From: Wolfiporia cocos
Lineage: Eukaryota > Basidiomycota > Agaricomycetes > Polyporales > Phaeolaceae
Direction: 5' to 3'
DNA length: 64,000 bases
Assembly (NCBI GenBank): GCA_029448655.1
Contig: JACCLO010000023.1
Location: forward strand, 1 to 64,000
A program made the position numbers and the translations under genes. Of this stretch, positions 12,931-23,180 are shown in pieces (position 1 is the stretch's first letter; the number at the start of each line of letters is the position of its first letter). The notes under the pieces were generated by a model. That model saw nothing but the letters and a program-made list of their open reading frames with translations. It did not search any database and was not told where the DNA came from.

Positions 12931-13506
12931 TGACACATACTACTCACATCTGTGGGACCGGTCCTACTGGGGACCCTAACCGTCAGACGAGGTGCGACCG
13001 CGCCGTCAGCAGTGATCCTAGAACCTATGTGACAGAGGTTGCATAGGCCTCCCCAGGCCTAAGGTGACATAACAAGGTGGTGACCCTCGGACTAGCAGTC
13101 AAAGAGCCAGTAAGGACCACACCAGCACACAGAGAGGTAAGGAGTAAGAGGGCCAAGCCCTAATGCCGAGAATCTTAGACTTGAGGCATAAGGCAACAAG
13201 TCGACATACTTATATACATGAGGTAACTACCTAATGGCTGGCCCTAAAGTCATAGCCTGTGTGCAGTAACTAAGGGAGCACATGATGAGTAACTACCGTA
13301 ATGTAACATGTACATAGTGTGACCGTGATGTAAGTACCTGAGACGCGTGCTACCCTACAGTGCTAATCTACTGGGTCGGGTGGTCTGATAAGATAACAAG
13401 GAGCGGACGAGAGGAAACTGTACGCTAAGACTTAGCCCCATGCCTAGGGGCACTTCCACAATACAGAAAGGGATGTCGAGAACCCCTCACAGAGAATTCT
13501 GTGACA
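12931..13506 (-). mobile_element. Solo LTR (576 bp), TSD CAACT, absent from copy 2
   Basis: Minus-strand LTR whose plus-strand edges are TGACACATAC and AATTCTGTGACA. CAACT is duplicated at 12926-12930 and 13507-13511. The duplicated block at 19946-19956 has the unoccupied site with a single CAACT, which confirms both edges. Confidence 0.95.
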
Positions 13507-13821
13507 CAACTAAGACATTGGATTAGTGTGACAAAACGGTTCTAAGGAAAGTACACCTTAGAAGTCAAGCTTATATACATAAGGTGCAGCGATCAGTAAT
13601 CGTCTGCCCTGAAGCTAGATGGTCTGTGCATAAGCAAGTAATGACAAGCACACATTTGTTTGGACGCCCTATAATGAATGATCCAAATCATGGTTGTGTA
13701 TGGGACTGTAGGTCCTTGTTTGTCCAGTATGACAAAAGATGTTAGTTAGCAGGCCATGAAAATGTACCCAGACCACTGATATAAACCAGCTTGGTAGTGT
13801 GTTTGAGATGTGTCTGATAAT

Positions 13822-14366
13822 TGTTATGGTCTTTGCAGGTACACTCAGTTTATTCCTTTGACACCTCACTGTGTATCAGGACTTGGCCTTCAACCGCTCC
13901 ACTGTGTGCTCTATTCTACGGACCTCCACTCAACCATAGGCCCCTGTTTCATGTATAACAATCCTATGCCCATAGTCTACTTACTGTCTCGTTGCCTTCT
14001 AGCTGATATCCTATGTCTAATCATATGTCTTCTCTGTTTCATTCCTTGTCATGCTCAACTGCAGCACTTCTCATTTGTTACTTAGAATGCTAGCTCGATG
14101 GACTTAATAGTAGCAGTACCAAGGACACTATGACCCCGATTATCGAATCACAGTATAAAACTTGATGTACATACTGATCAAGTTCCTCAGCTCAACCTTG
14201 TTGAATAACAAGCATCTTATACTCATTCTCAAAGGCTTGAGCAATCAAGTGCCCAGCTTCTATATCCACACTCTGACTCTGTGGAGTCCAATGAGTAGTG
14301 CACTACTCAATATGCTGAGTAACTCCACTTGGTTATTTCAGCTAAACAGATATTTGATCCGTAACA
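13822..14366 (+). mobile_element. Solo LTR of the TGTTAC/GTAACA family, TSD ATAAT
   Basis: It starts TGTTATGGTC and ends GATCCGTAACA, with ATAAT at 13817-13821 and 14367-14371. It shares AGTATAAAA-type promoter sequence and CTTATACTC...TTCTCAAA with the larger LTRs at 37620-38330 and 41459-42171. The left part is also present in the second copy of the block (20264-20616). Confidence 0.85.
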
Positions 14367-14383
14367 ATAATCAAGTGACCATG

Positions 14384-14808
14384 TGTCACAGATCCTGTGA
14401 CATGGGTCAGCCGCTCTACCCCAGCTTGAACCTACAGTAGATTACATTGTAAGTAGCAGAGTTAGATATACCTCAGCCTGGTCATCTAGATGTGACTGCT
14501 TACATACAGGGTATCATACATCGTGCACAGACCATGCCTTTAGAGCTGGTCCAATTACTTAGTGTAGTGATCCCCGATGTATATATACCATATGCTGAGG
14601 TCTTACAACCTCAGTCTGAATATACTCGACTTGGGGTGCATGTGCCCCCAGTCTTGCATCTCATTACCATGTCTGCTCATCTACAACACATTCTCTACGT
14701 TATACCCTTGCTAGTCTGTGATGCAACCTTAGCAACCAAGACAGCCATTTTGGTGTTACCTTATAGGCTCTGAAGATAGGCAACAGACACAGATGTAGCT
14801 CTGTGTCG
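14384..14808 (+). mobile_element. Probable solo LTR with CTTACA-loop hairpin
   Basis: It begins TGTCACAGATCC and ends about CTCTGTGTCG. A TATA box GATGTATATATACC is followed by the hairpin CTGAGGT/ACCTCAG with loop CTTACA at 14595-14614. No matching 5-bp duplication was found, so one edge may be altered. Confidence 0.6.
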
Positions 14809-15339
14809 CTGTGTATCTCATGTACCTTCAAATTTGTTGTGATCTAGACTGTACTTCTAAGCTAGGCGCGTTCTGGTGGCTTGTAAATATAGTCATACAA
14901 TCTGGTACCATGATAATGCTTATCTAAGCTATTCCCACAGCCACAAGTTGATATGCAATATTGTAGCCCTGTAAGAAAACCATCATGTGACACATAAGTG
15001 CCTGTGTGGTATGTGATGGTTGAAGCATAAAATGTAAAAGATAATCCCAGACACAAGTCTTTTGAATGTAAAATCCTGACAATAACTGTCACAACACTCC
15101 AATTATCAAAATCTGCCAACCAGATCTCCCAGAACAGCCTCTGAAAGTTTGGACTACCTATCTTGGAAGCTCAGCCACAGCCCAAAAGGTATGTCAATCA
15201 AGTCACATGATGGTGCTGATACTTATCACCTCCCCATTCTGTAGCCTCTCTGACCCTCAAATGCCTGCAGTACACTCTAGAAAAACTATGGTAGATCCAA
15301 TCGGCTTCAATATATACCCATAGCATCTGACCTGTGCAC
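14809..15339. other. No gene seen
   Basis: AT-rich spacer leading into degenerate tandem repeats. Open frames are short and unconserved. Confidence 0.4.
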
Positions 15340-15945
15340 CCACTCTACTGTGTCTATTTGCTGCTGTAGATGATTCAATTCATGTGGCAATAGACCTACA
15401 GAAATGTGAAATTATGCAGCAGAAAAATGCAAATATGAGTGCAGATTGAAATTGTAAACCAATATAGAATATCTATTCAACATCATTGAGTGCCCCGTGA
15501 ACCACTCTATGGTGCCTATTTATTGCTATGGAAGGTCTAATCCACACGGCAATAGACTGACAAAAACATGAAATTGTGTACCGAAAGAAATACATGTATG
15601 GCTGCAGATTGAAATTGTAGAGTGTCATAGAACCTCCAAATACATTCAACATGGTTGGATGCCATGTGCACCTACTGTAGGGTGAGTATTTATCACTGCA
15701 AATGGTCTACCTTTCATGCCAATGCATCATGCAGCAGTAAAACATGCATAGAATAAAAGGTCAAAATTACAGAGCCAGACGCAGCACAACAAAGGGATTC
15801 CACATGGCTGCATATTCTGTGCACATGCTCTTGGGCACCTATTCCTGCAGTAAATGGCATCTTTCACATGGCAATAGACTGACAAAATACAAAACTGTGT
15901 AGCACAGAAATGCAAAAATTGTAGCAGATTGAAATTGCAGTACTG
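15340..15945. repeat. Degenerate tandem repeat, about 145-bp unit, four copies
   Basis: Four diverged units each contain a GTGCCTATTTATTGCT-like phrase, a GGCAATAGACTGACAAAA-like phrase and CAGATTGAAATTG. The solo LTR at 15946 is inserted in the last unit. No coding function is apparent. Confidence 0.7.
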
Positions 15946-16543
15946 TGTCACAGATTATTCTGGGATGTCGCCGCTACTTTTTATAGGATTTATTACGCCA
16001 TTCTACGCCTTGTGTGTAGCTATCCTCAGTAGCGTCACTCACCTTATGCATGGGCGCCATTACCGACACCACCCTCTATGTGGAAGCGCCCCTACAGGCG
16101 TCTTCCATCATGTTATGCCAGAGTGCCATTACTGGCGTCTCTACCCCTATGCCACATGACTCTGCGCCATTACTGGTGCCTTGTCATTATGTTACCTTCT
16201 CTCTGCATTACACGCACAGACCCTCGTGCCTTAGGACAGGCTCGTAGGTACTGGTGCACCCCCATGTATATATGCGCTAGCATGAGGACTTGCATCCTCA
16301 TGTTTAGCATTCTCGACGTAGGGTAATGACACCCTCTTTCATGCTATCTTGTGGGCTGCCATTCCTCTCCTAGTCCTTGGCTTGCTTGTCTAGGGACGTC
16401 AGCTTTGTCACCCGGCGTACTGCCATCAAGACTCGCTTGTCACCCCCGCCTCTCCACAGGTGCCATGGACCTTGGAATACGGCGTAGGGCTATTAAGACT
16501 ACCGTGGCTATGGGCCAGTCCCACAGATGGTATGTCTGTGTCA
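15946..16543 (+). mobile_element. Solo LTR (598 bp), TSD TACTG
   Basis: It starts TGTCACAGATTATT and ends ATGTCTGTGTCA, between TACTG at 15941-15945 and 16544-16548. A TATA element CATGTATATATG precedes a perfect 8-bp hairpin CATGAGGA/TCCTCATG (16281-16302, loop CTTGCA). The promoter-distal half and right edge are also present at 20617-20916. Confidence 0.93.
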
Positions 16544-16859
16544 TACTGGACACAACAGACAAATGGATCAGACCAGGTTGAGTACACTATGCACTCAAGA
16601 GACCTATTTAACACAGCCAACAGTGCACTTGCTATGCCAACAGATCCATAGAAGCACAAAATAATGAAGCAGAACCAAATGAATCTAGCAGAAGGTTAAG
16701 ATCAAAATAAATTGCCTCTATTTTCTGCAATGAATGGGTGTCCTATATTGGATGCACAATGAATCCAACATGACTGGGGCTTTGAGCCTACTGCATCTGG
16801 CTCTGCAGCTTTAATTTTCTGTTTTATTCATGTATTTTTGCTGCATAATTTGTCATTTA

Positions 16860-18490
16860 CGGTTGATCTATTGGCCTGTAAATGATTGCGATAAATAGAC
16901 GCCCACCCATGGTGAACATGAGCATCCAACATTGCCGGATTTTTTGGCCTGTCAGAGTTGGCTTCGCGGTTTAAAAATTTCTTCCAATCCAGGTATTTCT
17001 GCTGTGTAATTTTGCATTTCTGCACATTTCTAGTAATCTATTGGCCTGTATATTACTGCGATAAATAGACGCCCACCCAGTGGTGGACATGAGCATCCGA
17101 CATTGCCGGATTTTTTGGCCTGTCAGAGTTGGCTTCGCGGTTTAAAAATTTCTTCTAATCCAGGTATTTCTGCTGCATAATTTCGCATTTCTGTGATTTT
17201 TTGGCTGATCTAGTTGGCCTGTATATTACTGCGATAATAGACGCCCACCCATGGTGGACATGAGCATCCGACATTGCTGGATGTTTTGGCCTGTCAGAGT
17301 TGGCTTCGTGGTTTGAATTATAGACGCCCACCCAGTGGTGGACATGAGCATCCGACATTGTCGGATTTTTTGGCCTGTCAGAGTTGGCTTTGCGGTTTAA
17401 AAATTTCTTCTAATCCAGGTATTTCTGCTGTGTAATTTTGCATTTATGCACATTTCTAGTAATCTATTGGCCTGTATATTACTGCGATAAATAGACGCCC
17501 ACCCATGGTGGACATGAGCATCCAACATTGCCGGATTTTTTGGCCTGTCAGAGTTGGCTTCACGGTTTGAAAATCTCGTCCAAGTATTTCTACTGTGTAA
17601 TTTCGCATTTCTATGATTGTTTGGTGATCTATTGGCTTGTGAATTATGGCGATATATAGATGCCCACTCACTGGTGGACATGAGCATCCGACATTGTCGG
17701 ATTTTTTGGCCTGTCAGAGTTGGCTTCGTGGTTTGAATAATAGACGCCCACCCAGTAGTGGACATGAGCATCCGACATTGCCGGATGTTTTGGCCTGTCA
17801 GAGTTGGCTTCATGGTTTGAAAATTTCCTCCAAGTATTTCTGCTGTGTAATTTTGATTTTCTGTAATTGTTTGGTGATCTATTGGCTTGTAAATTATGAC
17901 GATAAATAGACGCCCATTCAGCGGTGGACATGAGCATCTGACATTGTCGGATTTTTTGGCCTGTCAGAGTTGGCTTCACGGTTTAAAAATTTCTTCCAAT
18001 CCAGGTATTTCTGCTGTGTAATTTTGCATTTCTGCACATTTCTAGTAATCTATTGGCCTGTATATTACTGCGATAAATAGACGCCCACCCATGGTGGACA
18101 TGAGCATCCAACATTGCCGGATTTTTTGGCCTGTCAGAGTTGGCTTCGTGGCTTGAATAATAGACACCCACCCGGTGGTGGACATGCATATCCAACATTG
18201 CCGGATTTTTTGGCCTGTCAGAGTTCGCTTCGTGGTTTGAAAATTTCTTCCAATCCAGGTATTTCTGCTGCATAATTTCGCATTTCTGCACTTTTCTAGT
18301 AATCTATTGGCCTGTATATTATTGCGATAAATAGACGCCCACCCAGTGGTGGACATGAGCATCCGACATTGCTGGATGTTTTGGCCTGTCAGAGTTGGCT
18401 TCGTGGTTTGAATAATAGACGCCCACCCAGTGGTGGACATGAGCATCCGACATTGTCGGATTTTTTGGCCTGTCAGAGTTGGCTTCACGG
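16860..18490. repeat. Minisatellite, about 12 units of ~85 and ~170-190 bp
   Basis: Each unit holds GACGCCCACCCAGTGGTGG, ACATGAGCATCCGACATTG and TTTTTTGGCCTGTCAGAGTTGG. Long units add a spacer with CAGGTATTTCTGCTGTGTAA. I count twelve copies of the GACATGAGCATCC core or a one-base variant. The periodic open frames on the minus strand are by-products of the repeat. The other copy of the block keeps a single unit at about 21240-21345. Confidence 0.9.
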
Positions 18491-18730
18491 TTTGAATATC
18501 TTCAGCACCTTCACTAAATCCAAATCCACCTCGGCATCCCCACTCTCATCAGTAAAGTCTTTGGCAACAGGGCTCTCATCATCATCAATGTTCATTGAGT
18601 CCTCATCCCATCTCCATCTGTGCAGCCTCCACTCCTCCTCCTCCCTCTCATACTGGTCCTGTGTTCCCTTCAGATTCACTGTGAGAGGATCCAAGCATGA
18701 TATCTGGCTTGCTGAAGCAGAATGACTCAA
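18485..18730 (-). pseudogene. Acidic gene fragment (copy 1)
   Basis: An 81-codon minus-strand frame encodes an acidic peptide with WRLHRWRWDEDSMNIDDD and DESGDAEVDLDL. The same fragment is at 21330-21587 with some changes. It has no recognised domain and no promoter. It is probably an exon of a transposon-borne or host gene captured in the repeat block, and no function can be assigned. Confidence 0.45.
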
Positions 18731-18769
18731 TATTTTGTGACATCAACTTTGACACCCTTGTCCGTCCGG

Positions 18770-18870
18770 CCATGTCGGATGTGGATGTCCACCGCTGGGT
18801 GAGCGTCTATCTACCCATAGCCGCATGTGACCCCACCCAGCAGTGGACATCCACGTCCGACATGGTCGGA
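18770..18870. repeat. Hairpin-forming inverted repeat
   Basis: The arms ATGTCGGATGTGGATGTCCA and TGGACATCCACGTCCGACAT flank about 50 bp. The arm sequence is related to the minisatellite core, so this looks like two units in inverted orientation. The duplicate at 21628-21707 is cut in the second arm by the LTR fragment. Confidence 0.75.
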
Positions 18871-19076
18871 CACAGTGTGTGAGCTGCCATGTAGGCACCA
18901 CTGGTTGAATACATGGCACGTCCAATTGCAGAATAGCTGGGCGCACAATTGTGCTACTACTGCAGGATAAATAGATACAGTAGTGAACAAGGCAGTAGTA
19001 CTGTAGGGGTCATGCCCTAGCTAGGGATGGCACCCTAGTGGTGAGACTGCAGGGTTAGACACCCTATGGCATCTCA
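18871..19076. other. No gene; spacer before interstitial telomere
   Basis: About 200 bp of unique-looking sequence ends with CACCCTATGGCATC next to the telomere-like stub. No feature was seen. Confidence 0.4.
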
Positions 19077-19093
19077 TAACCCCTAACCCCTAA
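19077..19093. repeat. Interstitial telomere stub with subtelomere junction
   Basis: TAACCCCTAACCCCTAA is followed by AAATGCAAA and AT-rich subtelomeric phrases that match the terminal junction at 98-260, in the same orientation. It is about 2.4 units long. Confidence 0.88.
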
Positions 19094-19221
19094 AAATGCA
19101 AAATTGATTATTATTAAATTTAACTCTTAATAATACTATATAAACTCATACAAATTCATGTAACACCCACCTAACCCCACATAAATTCAATCAATACTCA
19201 CATAACCCCACATAAATTCAA

Positions 19222-21707
19222 TTGGGCTTTCCAATGCACTAGAAATTATTAAGTCACATGACCTTCCAGGTCATGTGACCTACTCAACTACATCAGATTA
19301 GATATGTGCCACTAAGTCCAATCATAGCCACCAAACCAGGTGACCTTATCTCTTATCTTATCTACACAAGTTATGACATCTTGTTCCATTACTCCACTAG
19401 ACCATCACATCATCATCCCAACACTATTACTAGGTCATGACACCATAGAAAAGCTCATCAGAAGACATTTTGATACGTTACATATCAAATACCTGAAACA
19501 TGATCGTCAACATCATTACAACCCATTAGCACAACCCTTCCAGCTACAAGCCTAGCAGTTCCATATATCAAGTGTTATTATTAGCGTAGCACTCCACTAT
19601 CACAACCTCGCCTTATAGCCCGCTTACTTTCCATCATCACAAGAAGGCCTACAAACCTTTACAAATGTCATTACCACGTACATCCCATATCACACCATAG
19701 TCACACCATATTACCACTACACACAGACCAAGCCATTACAACACGTCCACTCATGAATAGTATACATCATGTATATAACCGAACGTCTAGCATCCTACAG
19801 TGCTAGACTTGACAATTGCCACTAGCGCATCCATATTCTCTATGGGGGCTTTTCCCCTACTTTTCTTCTAACCTCCTGCTGCATGACTTGTCGTCTGATC
19901 TCAGGCTTACCCTTTGGTGTCATACTATGTGCCAGCAGCTTGAGACGTCAACTAAGACATTGGATTAGTCTGACAGAACGGTCCCAAGGAAAGTACACCT
20001 TACAAGTCAAGCTTATATACACAAGGTGCAGCAATCAGTAATCGTCTGCCCTGAAGCTAGATGGTCTGTGCATAAGCAAGAAATGACAAGCACACATTTG
20101 TTTGGACATCCTATAATGAATGATCCAAATCATGGTCGTGTATGGGACTGTAGATCCTTGTTTGTCCAGTATGACAAAAGATGTTAGTTAGCAGGCCATG
20201 AAAATGTACCCAGACCACTGATATAAACCAGCTTGGTAGCCTGTTTGAGATCTGTCTGATAATTGTTATGGTCTTTGCAGGTACACTCAGCTTATTCCTT
20301 TGACACCTCACTGTCTATCAGGACTTGGCCTTCAACCGCTCCACTGTGCGCTCTATTCTACGGACCTCCACTCAACCGTAGGCCCCTGTTTCATGTATAA
20401 CAATCCTATGCCCATAGTCTACTTACTGTCTCGTTGCCTTCTAGCTGATATCCTATGTCTAATCATATGTCTTCTCTGTTTCATTCCTTGTCGTGCTCAA
20501 CTGCAGCACTTCTCATTTGTTACTTAGAATGCTAGCTCGATGGACTTAATAGTAGCAGTACCAAGGACACGATGACCCCAATTATCAAATCACAGTATAA
20601 AACTTGATGTACATACCGTGGTGCACCCCCATGTATTATATGCGCTAGCATGAGGACTTACATCCTCATGTTTAGCATTCTCGACGTAGGGTAATGACAC
20701 CCTCTTTCATGCTATCTTGTGGGCTGCCACTCCTCTCCTAGTCCTTGGCTCCCTTGTCTAGGGATGTCGGCTTTGTCACCCGGCGTACTGCCATCAAGAC
20801 TCGCTTGTCACCCTTGCCTCTCCACAGGTGCCATGGACCTTGAAATACGGCGTAGGGCTATTGGAACTACCCTGGCTATGGGCCAGTCCCACAGACGGTA
20901 TGTCTGTGTCATACTGGACACAACAGACAAATGGATCAGACCATGTTGAGTACACTATGCACTCAAGAGACCTATTTAACACAGCCAACAGTGCACTTGC
21001 TATGCCAACAGATCCATAGAAACACAAAATTATGAAGCAGAACCAAATGAATCTAGCAGAAGGTTAAGATCAAAATAAATTGCCTCTATTTTCTGCAATG
21101 AATGGGTGTCCTATATTGGATGCACAATGAATCCAACATGACTGGGGCTTTGAGCCTACTGCATCTGGCTCTGCAGCTTTAATTTTCTGTTTTATTCATG
21201 TATTTTTGCTGCATAATTTCGCATTTTTGTGATTTTTTGGTGATCTATTGGCCTGTATATTACTGCGATAAATAGGCGCCCACCCAGTGGTGGACATGAG
21301 CATCCGACATTGCCAGATGTTTTGGCCTGTCAGAGTTGGCTTCGCAGTTTGAATACCTTCAGCACCTTCACTAAATCCAAATCCACCTCGGCGTCCCCGC
21401 TCTCATCAGTAAAGTCCTTGGCAACAGGGCTCTCATCATCATCAATGTTCATTGAGTACTCATCCCATCTCCATCTGTGCAGCCTCCACTCCTCCTCCTC
21501 CCTCTCATACTGGTCCTGCGTTTCCTCCAGATTCACTGTGAGAGGATCCAAGCACGATATCTGGCTTGCTGAAGCAGAATGACTCAATATTTTGTGACAT
21601 CAACTTTGACACCCTTGTCCGTCCGGCCATGTCGGATGTGGATGTCCACCGCTGGGTGAGCGTCTATCTACCCATAGCCGCATGTGACCCCACCCAGCAG
21701 TGGACAC
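19222..21707. repeat. Subtelomeric segmental duplication, copy 2
   Basis: It matches 12202-18850. It lacks the solo LTR at 12931, has a deletion that fuses the E-type LTR (from 20264) to the R-type LTR (to 20911) at about 20616, and has one minisatellite unit. Its last hairpin arm is cut at 21707. Substitutions against copy 1 are strongly biased to G-to-C on the plus strand. Confidence 0.9.
21330..21587 (-). pseudogene. Acidic gene fragment (copy 2)
   Basis: Duplicate of the fragment at 18485-18730: an 85-codon frame sharing WRLHRWRWDE and the acidic tail. Differences are scattered, with no sign of coding constraint. Confidence 0.45.
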
Positions 21708-22030
21708 ATAGGCCGCACGAATAGCGTTTTGCGCTCTTGTCATTACAAAGACGGGGCGTGACCAAAGCCCGGTCCGCTGACGTTTATACGCTGACTGCTT
21801 CCGGACAGAATGTCCGATTGGCTAGAACTAGACATGTGACTGATGGTAACTACTAGTGATAAGATAAGACCGTCGTTACGGGAGATAACGCGGCCATCAT
21901 TCGGCACGTATGTAACCGTTAACTTATGAACCGGATAAGCTAGTTATTGGTCTAGAAAGTCGTAGATAATTCGTAGAATTGCCGGAAAAATAGTAAGAAA
22001 TATAGGGAAACTAGGAGAATTCTTGTGACA
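21708..22030 (-). mobile_element. 5' half of a Ty3-1-type LTR, inverted
   Basis: The reverse complement starts TGTCACAAGAATTCTCC and follows the first ~320 bp of the Ty3-1 LTR, stopping just past the TAATGACAAGAGCG segment. Its plus-strand right edge abuts CACGG. Confidence 0.85.
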
Positions 22031-22213
22031 CACGGCCCCCAAGAGAATTTGTATTTTCTGACGACTTCAGCGGGTGAGGCGCTGCGACCGTGGGTGAGGC
22101 GCCACGCAGCGAGCCAGGCAGGAATTGCTGAGCTACGGGACTTCTGGGACATGTGCAGGACACACAGCACAGCCCAGAACAGGCGCCCCCGATACTCCAT
22201 CGAGCGCGCACGG
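22031..22213. other. Non-LTR filler bounded by CACGG direct repeats
   Basis: 173 bp lie between CACGG at 22031-22035 and CACGG at 22209-22213. The content is GC-rich with a 63-codon open frame on the plus strand. It could be host DNA caught between two LTR copies. I do not recognise the peptide. Confidence 0.6.
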
Positions 22214-22548
22214 TAACACAAGATAACACTTACTTGTAATGATCTTGGTATTGCTGGTTAGGCAAGAGATATAAGCAGTTGTTAAGCAGGATACGTTGAG
22301 TGGTTGACTCGTAGTATGAATGCAATGAATAGAACTGAGGCAATAGCGCTCAGCAAGGCTAGTATATATACATGATAAATAAGACCCCTAACAGTCCTAT
22401 TAGATAATACTCATGTCCGTATTCGTATGTACAAGTCCCCGGGTACCTAAGTACTGAGTAATACGCGATAAATACATATGCCGATCAAAACCGGGATATA
22501 GAAAGGCGGCATAGGCCGCACGAATAGCGTTTTGCGCTCTTGTCATTA
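22214..22548 (-). mobile_element. 3' half of a Ty3-1-type LTR, inverted
   Basis: The reverse complement runs from TAATGACAAGAGCGC to the LTR end CTTGTGTTA. It overlaps the other half by about 39 bp and stops at CATTA where Ty3-1 begins. Confidence 0.85.
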
Positions 22549-23167
22549 TGTCACAAGAATTCTCCTAGTTTCCCTATATTTCTTACTATTTTTCCGGCAA
22601 TTCTACGAATTATCTACGACTTTCTAGACCAATAACTAGCTTATCTGGTTCATAAGTTTACGGTTACATACGTGCCGAATGATGGCCGCGTTATCTCCCG
22701 TAACGACGGTCTTATCTTATCACTAGTAGTTACCATCAGTCACATGTCTAGTTCCAGCCAATCGGACATTCCGTCCGGAAGCAGTCAGCGTATAAACGTC
22801 AGCGGACCGGGCTTTGGTCACGCCCCGTCTTTGTAATGACAAGAGCGCAAAACGCCATTCGTGCGGCCTACGCCGCCTTTCTATATCCCGGTTTTGATCG
22901 GCATATGTATTTATCGTATATTACTAAGTACTTAGGTATCTGGGGACTTGTACATACGAATACGGACACTAGTATTATCTAATAAGACTGTTAGGGGTCT
23001 TATTTATCATGTATATATACTGGACTTGCTGAGCGCTATTGCCTCAGTTCTATTCATTGCATTCATACTACGAGTTAACCACTCCGCGTATCCTGCTTAA
23101 CTCTTACAACTATCCTGCCTAACCAGCAAACCAAGCAACAATCATAAGTAAGTGTTATCTTGTGTTA
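22549..23167 (+). mobile_element. Ty3-1 5' LTR
   Basis: 619 bp from TGTCACAAGAATT to ATCTTGTGTTA. The inverted ends are TGTCACAAG and CTTGTGTTA. The end is TA rather than CA. Confidence 0.93.
23011..23057 (+). promoter_or_regulatory. Ty3-1 core promoter, hairpin and predicted RNA 5' end
   Basis: TATA box GTATATATAC at 23011-23020. A short hairpin CTGAG/CTCAG lies at 23029-23047. AGTTCTATTCAT starts at 23046, about 34 bp after the TATA start, the expected transcription start distance. This 12-mer is complementary to the PBS. Confidence 0.75.
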
Positions 23168-23168
23168 T

Positions 23169-23180
23169 ATGAATAGAACT
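23169..23180 (+). promoter_or_regulatory. Self-priming primer-binding site
   Basis: ATGAATAGAACT, one base after the LTR end, is the exact reverse complement of 23046-23057. No tRNA-type PBS beginning TGG is present. This matches the Tf1/sushi arrangement in which the RNA 5' end primes minus-strand synthesis. Confidence 0.85.

Larger units (their letters stand above)
12202..18850. repeat. Subtelomeric segmental duplication, copy 1
   Basis: This stretch matches 19222-21707 in the same orientation and order: LTR-like block, unique spacer, E-type LTR, R-type LTR, minisatellite, acidic gene fragment and a hairpin-forming inverted repeat. Copy 1 additionally holds the solo LTR at 12931-13506, about 2.06 kb between 14178 and 16249, and eleven more minisatellite units. 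Confidence 0.9.

Noticed and set aside
17155..18488. Several open frames of 67-148 codons on the minus strand
   Set aside because: They are periodic translations of the minisatellite; unit length and lack of stops follow from the repeat, and there is no promoter or homologous protein.
19222..19960. RIP (repeat-induced point mutation) as cause of divergence between the two block copies
   Set aside because: RIP gives C-to-T and G-to-A. The excess here is G-to-C on one strand.
21708..22548. R-U5-internal-U3-R copy of a retroelement RNA
   Set aside because: The ~39-bp segment shared by both ends lies well upstream of the TATA box, so it is not the R region. A DNA-level rearrangement fits better.
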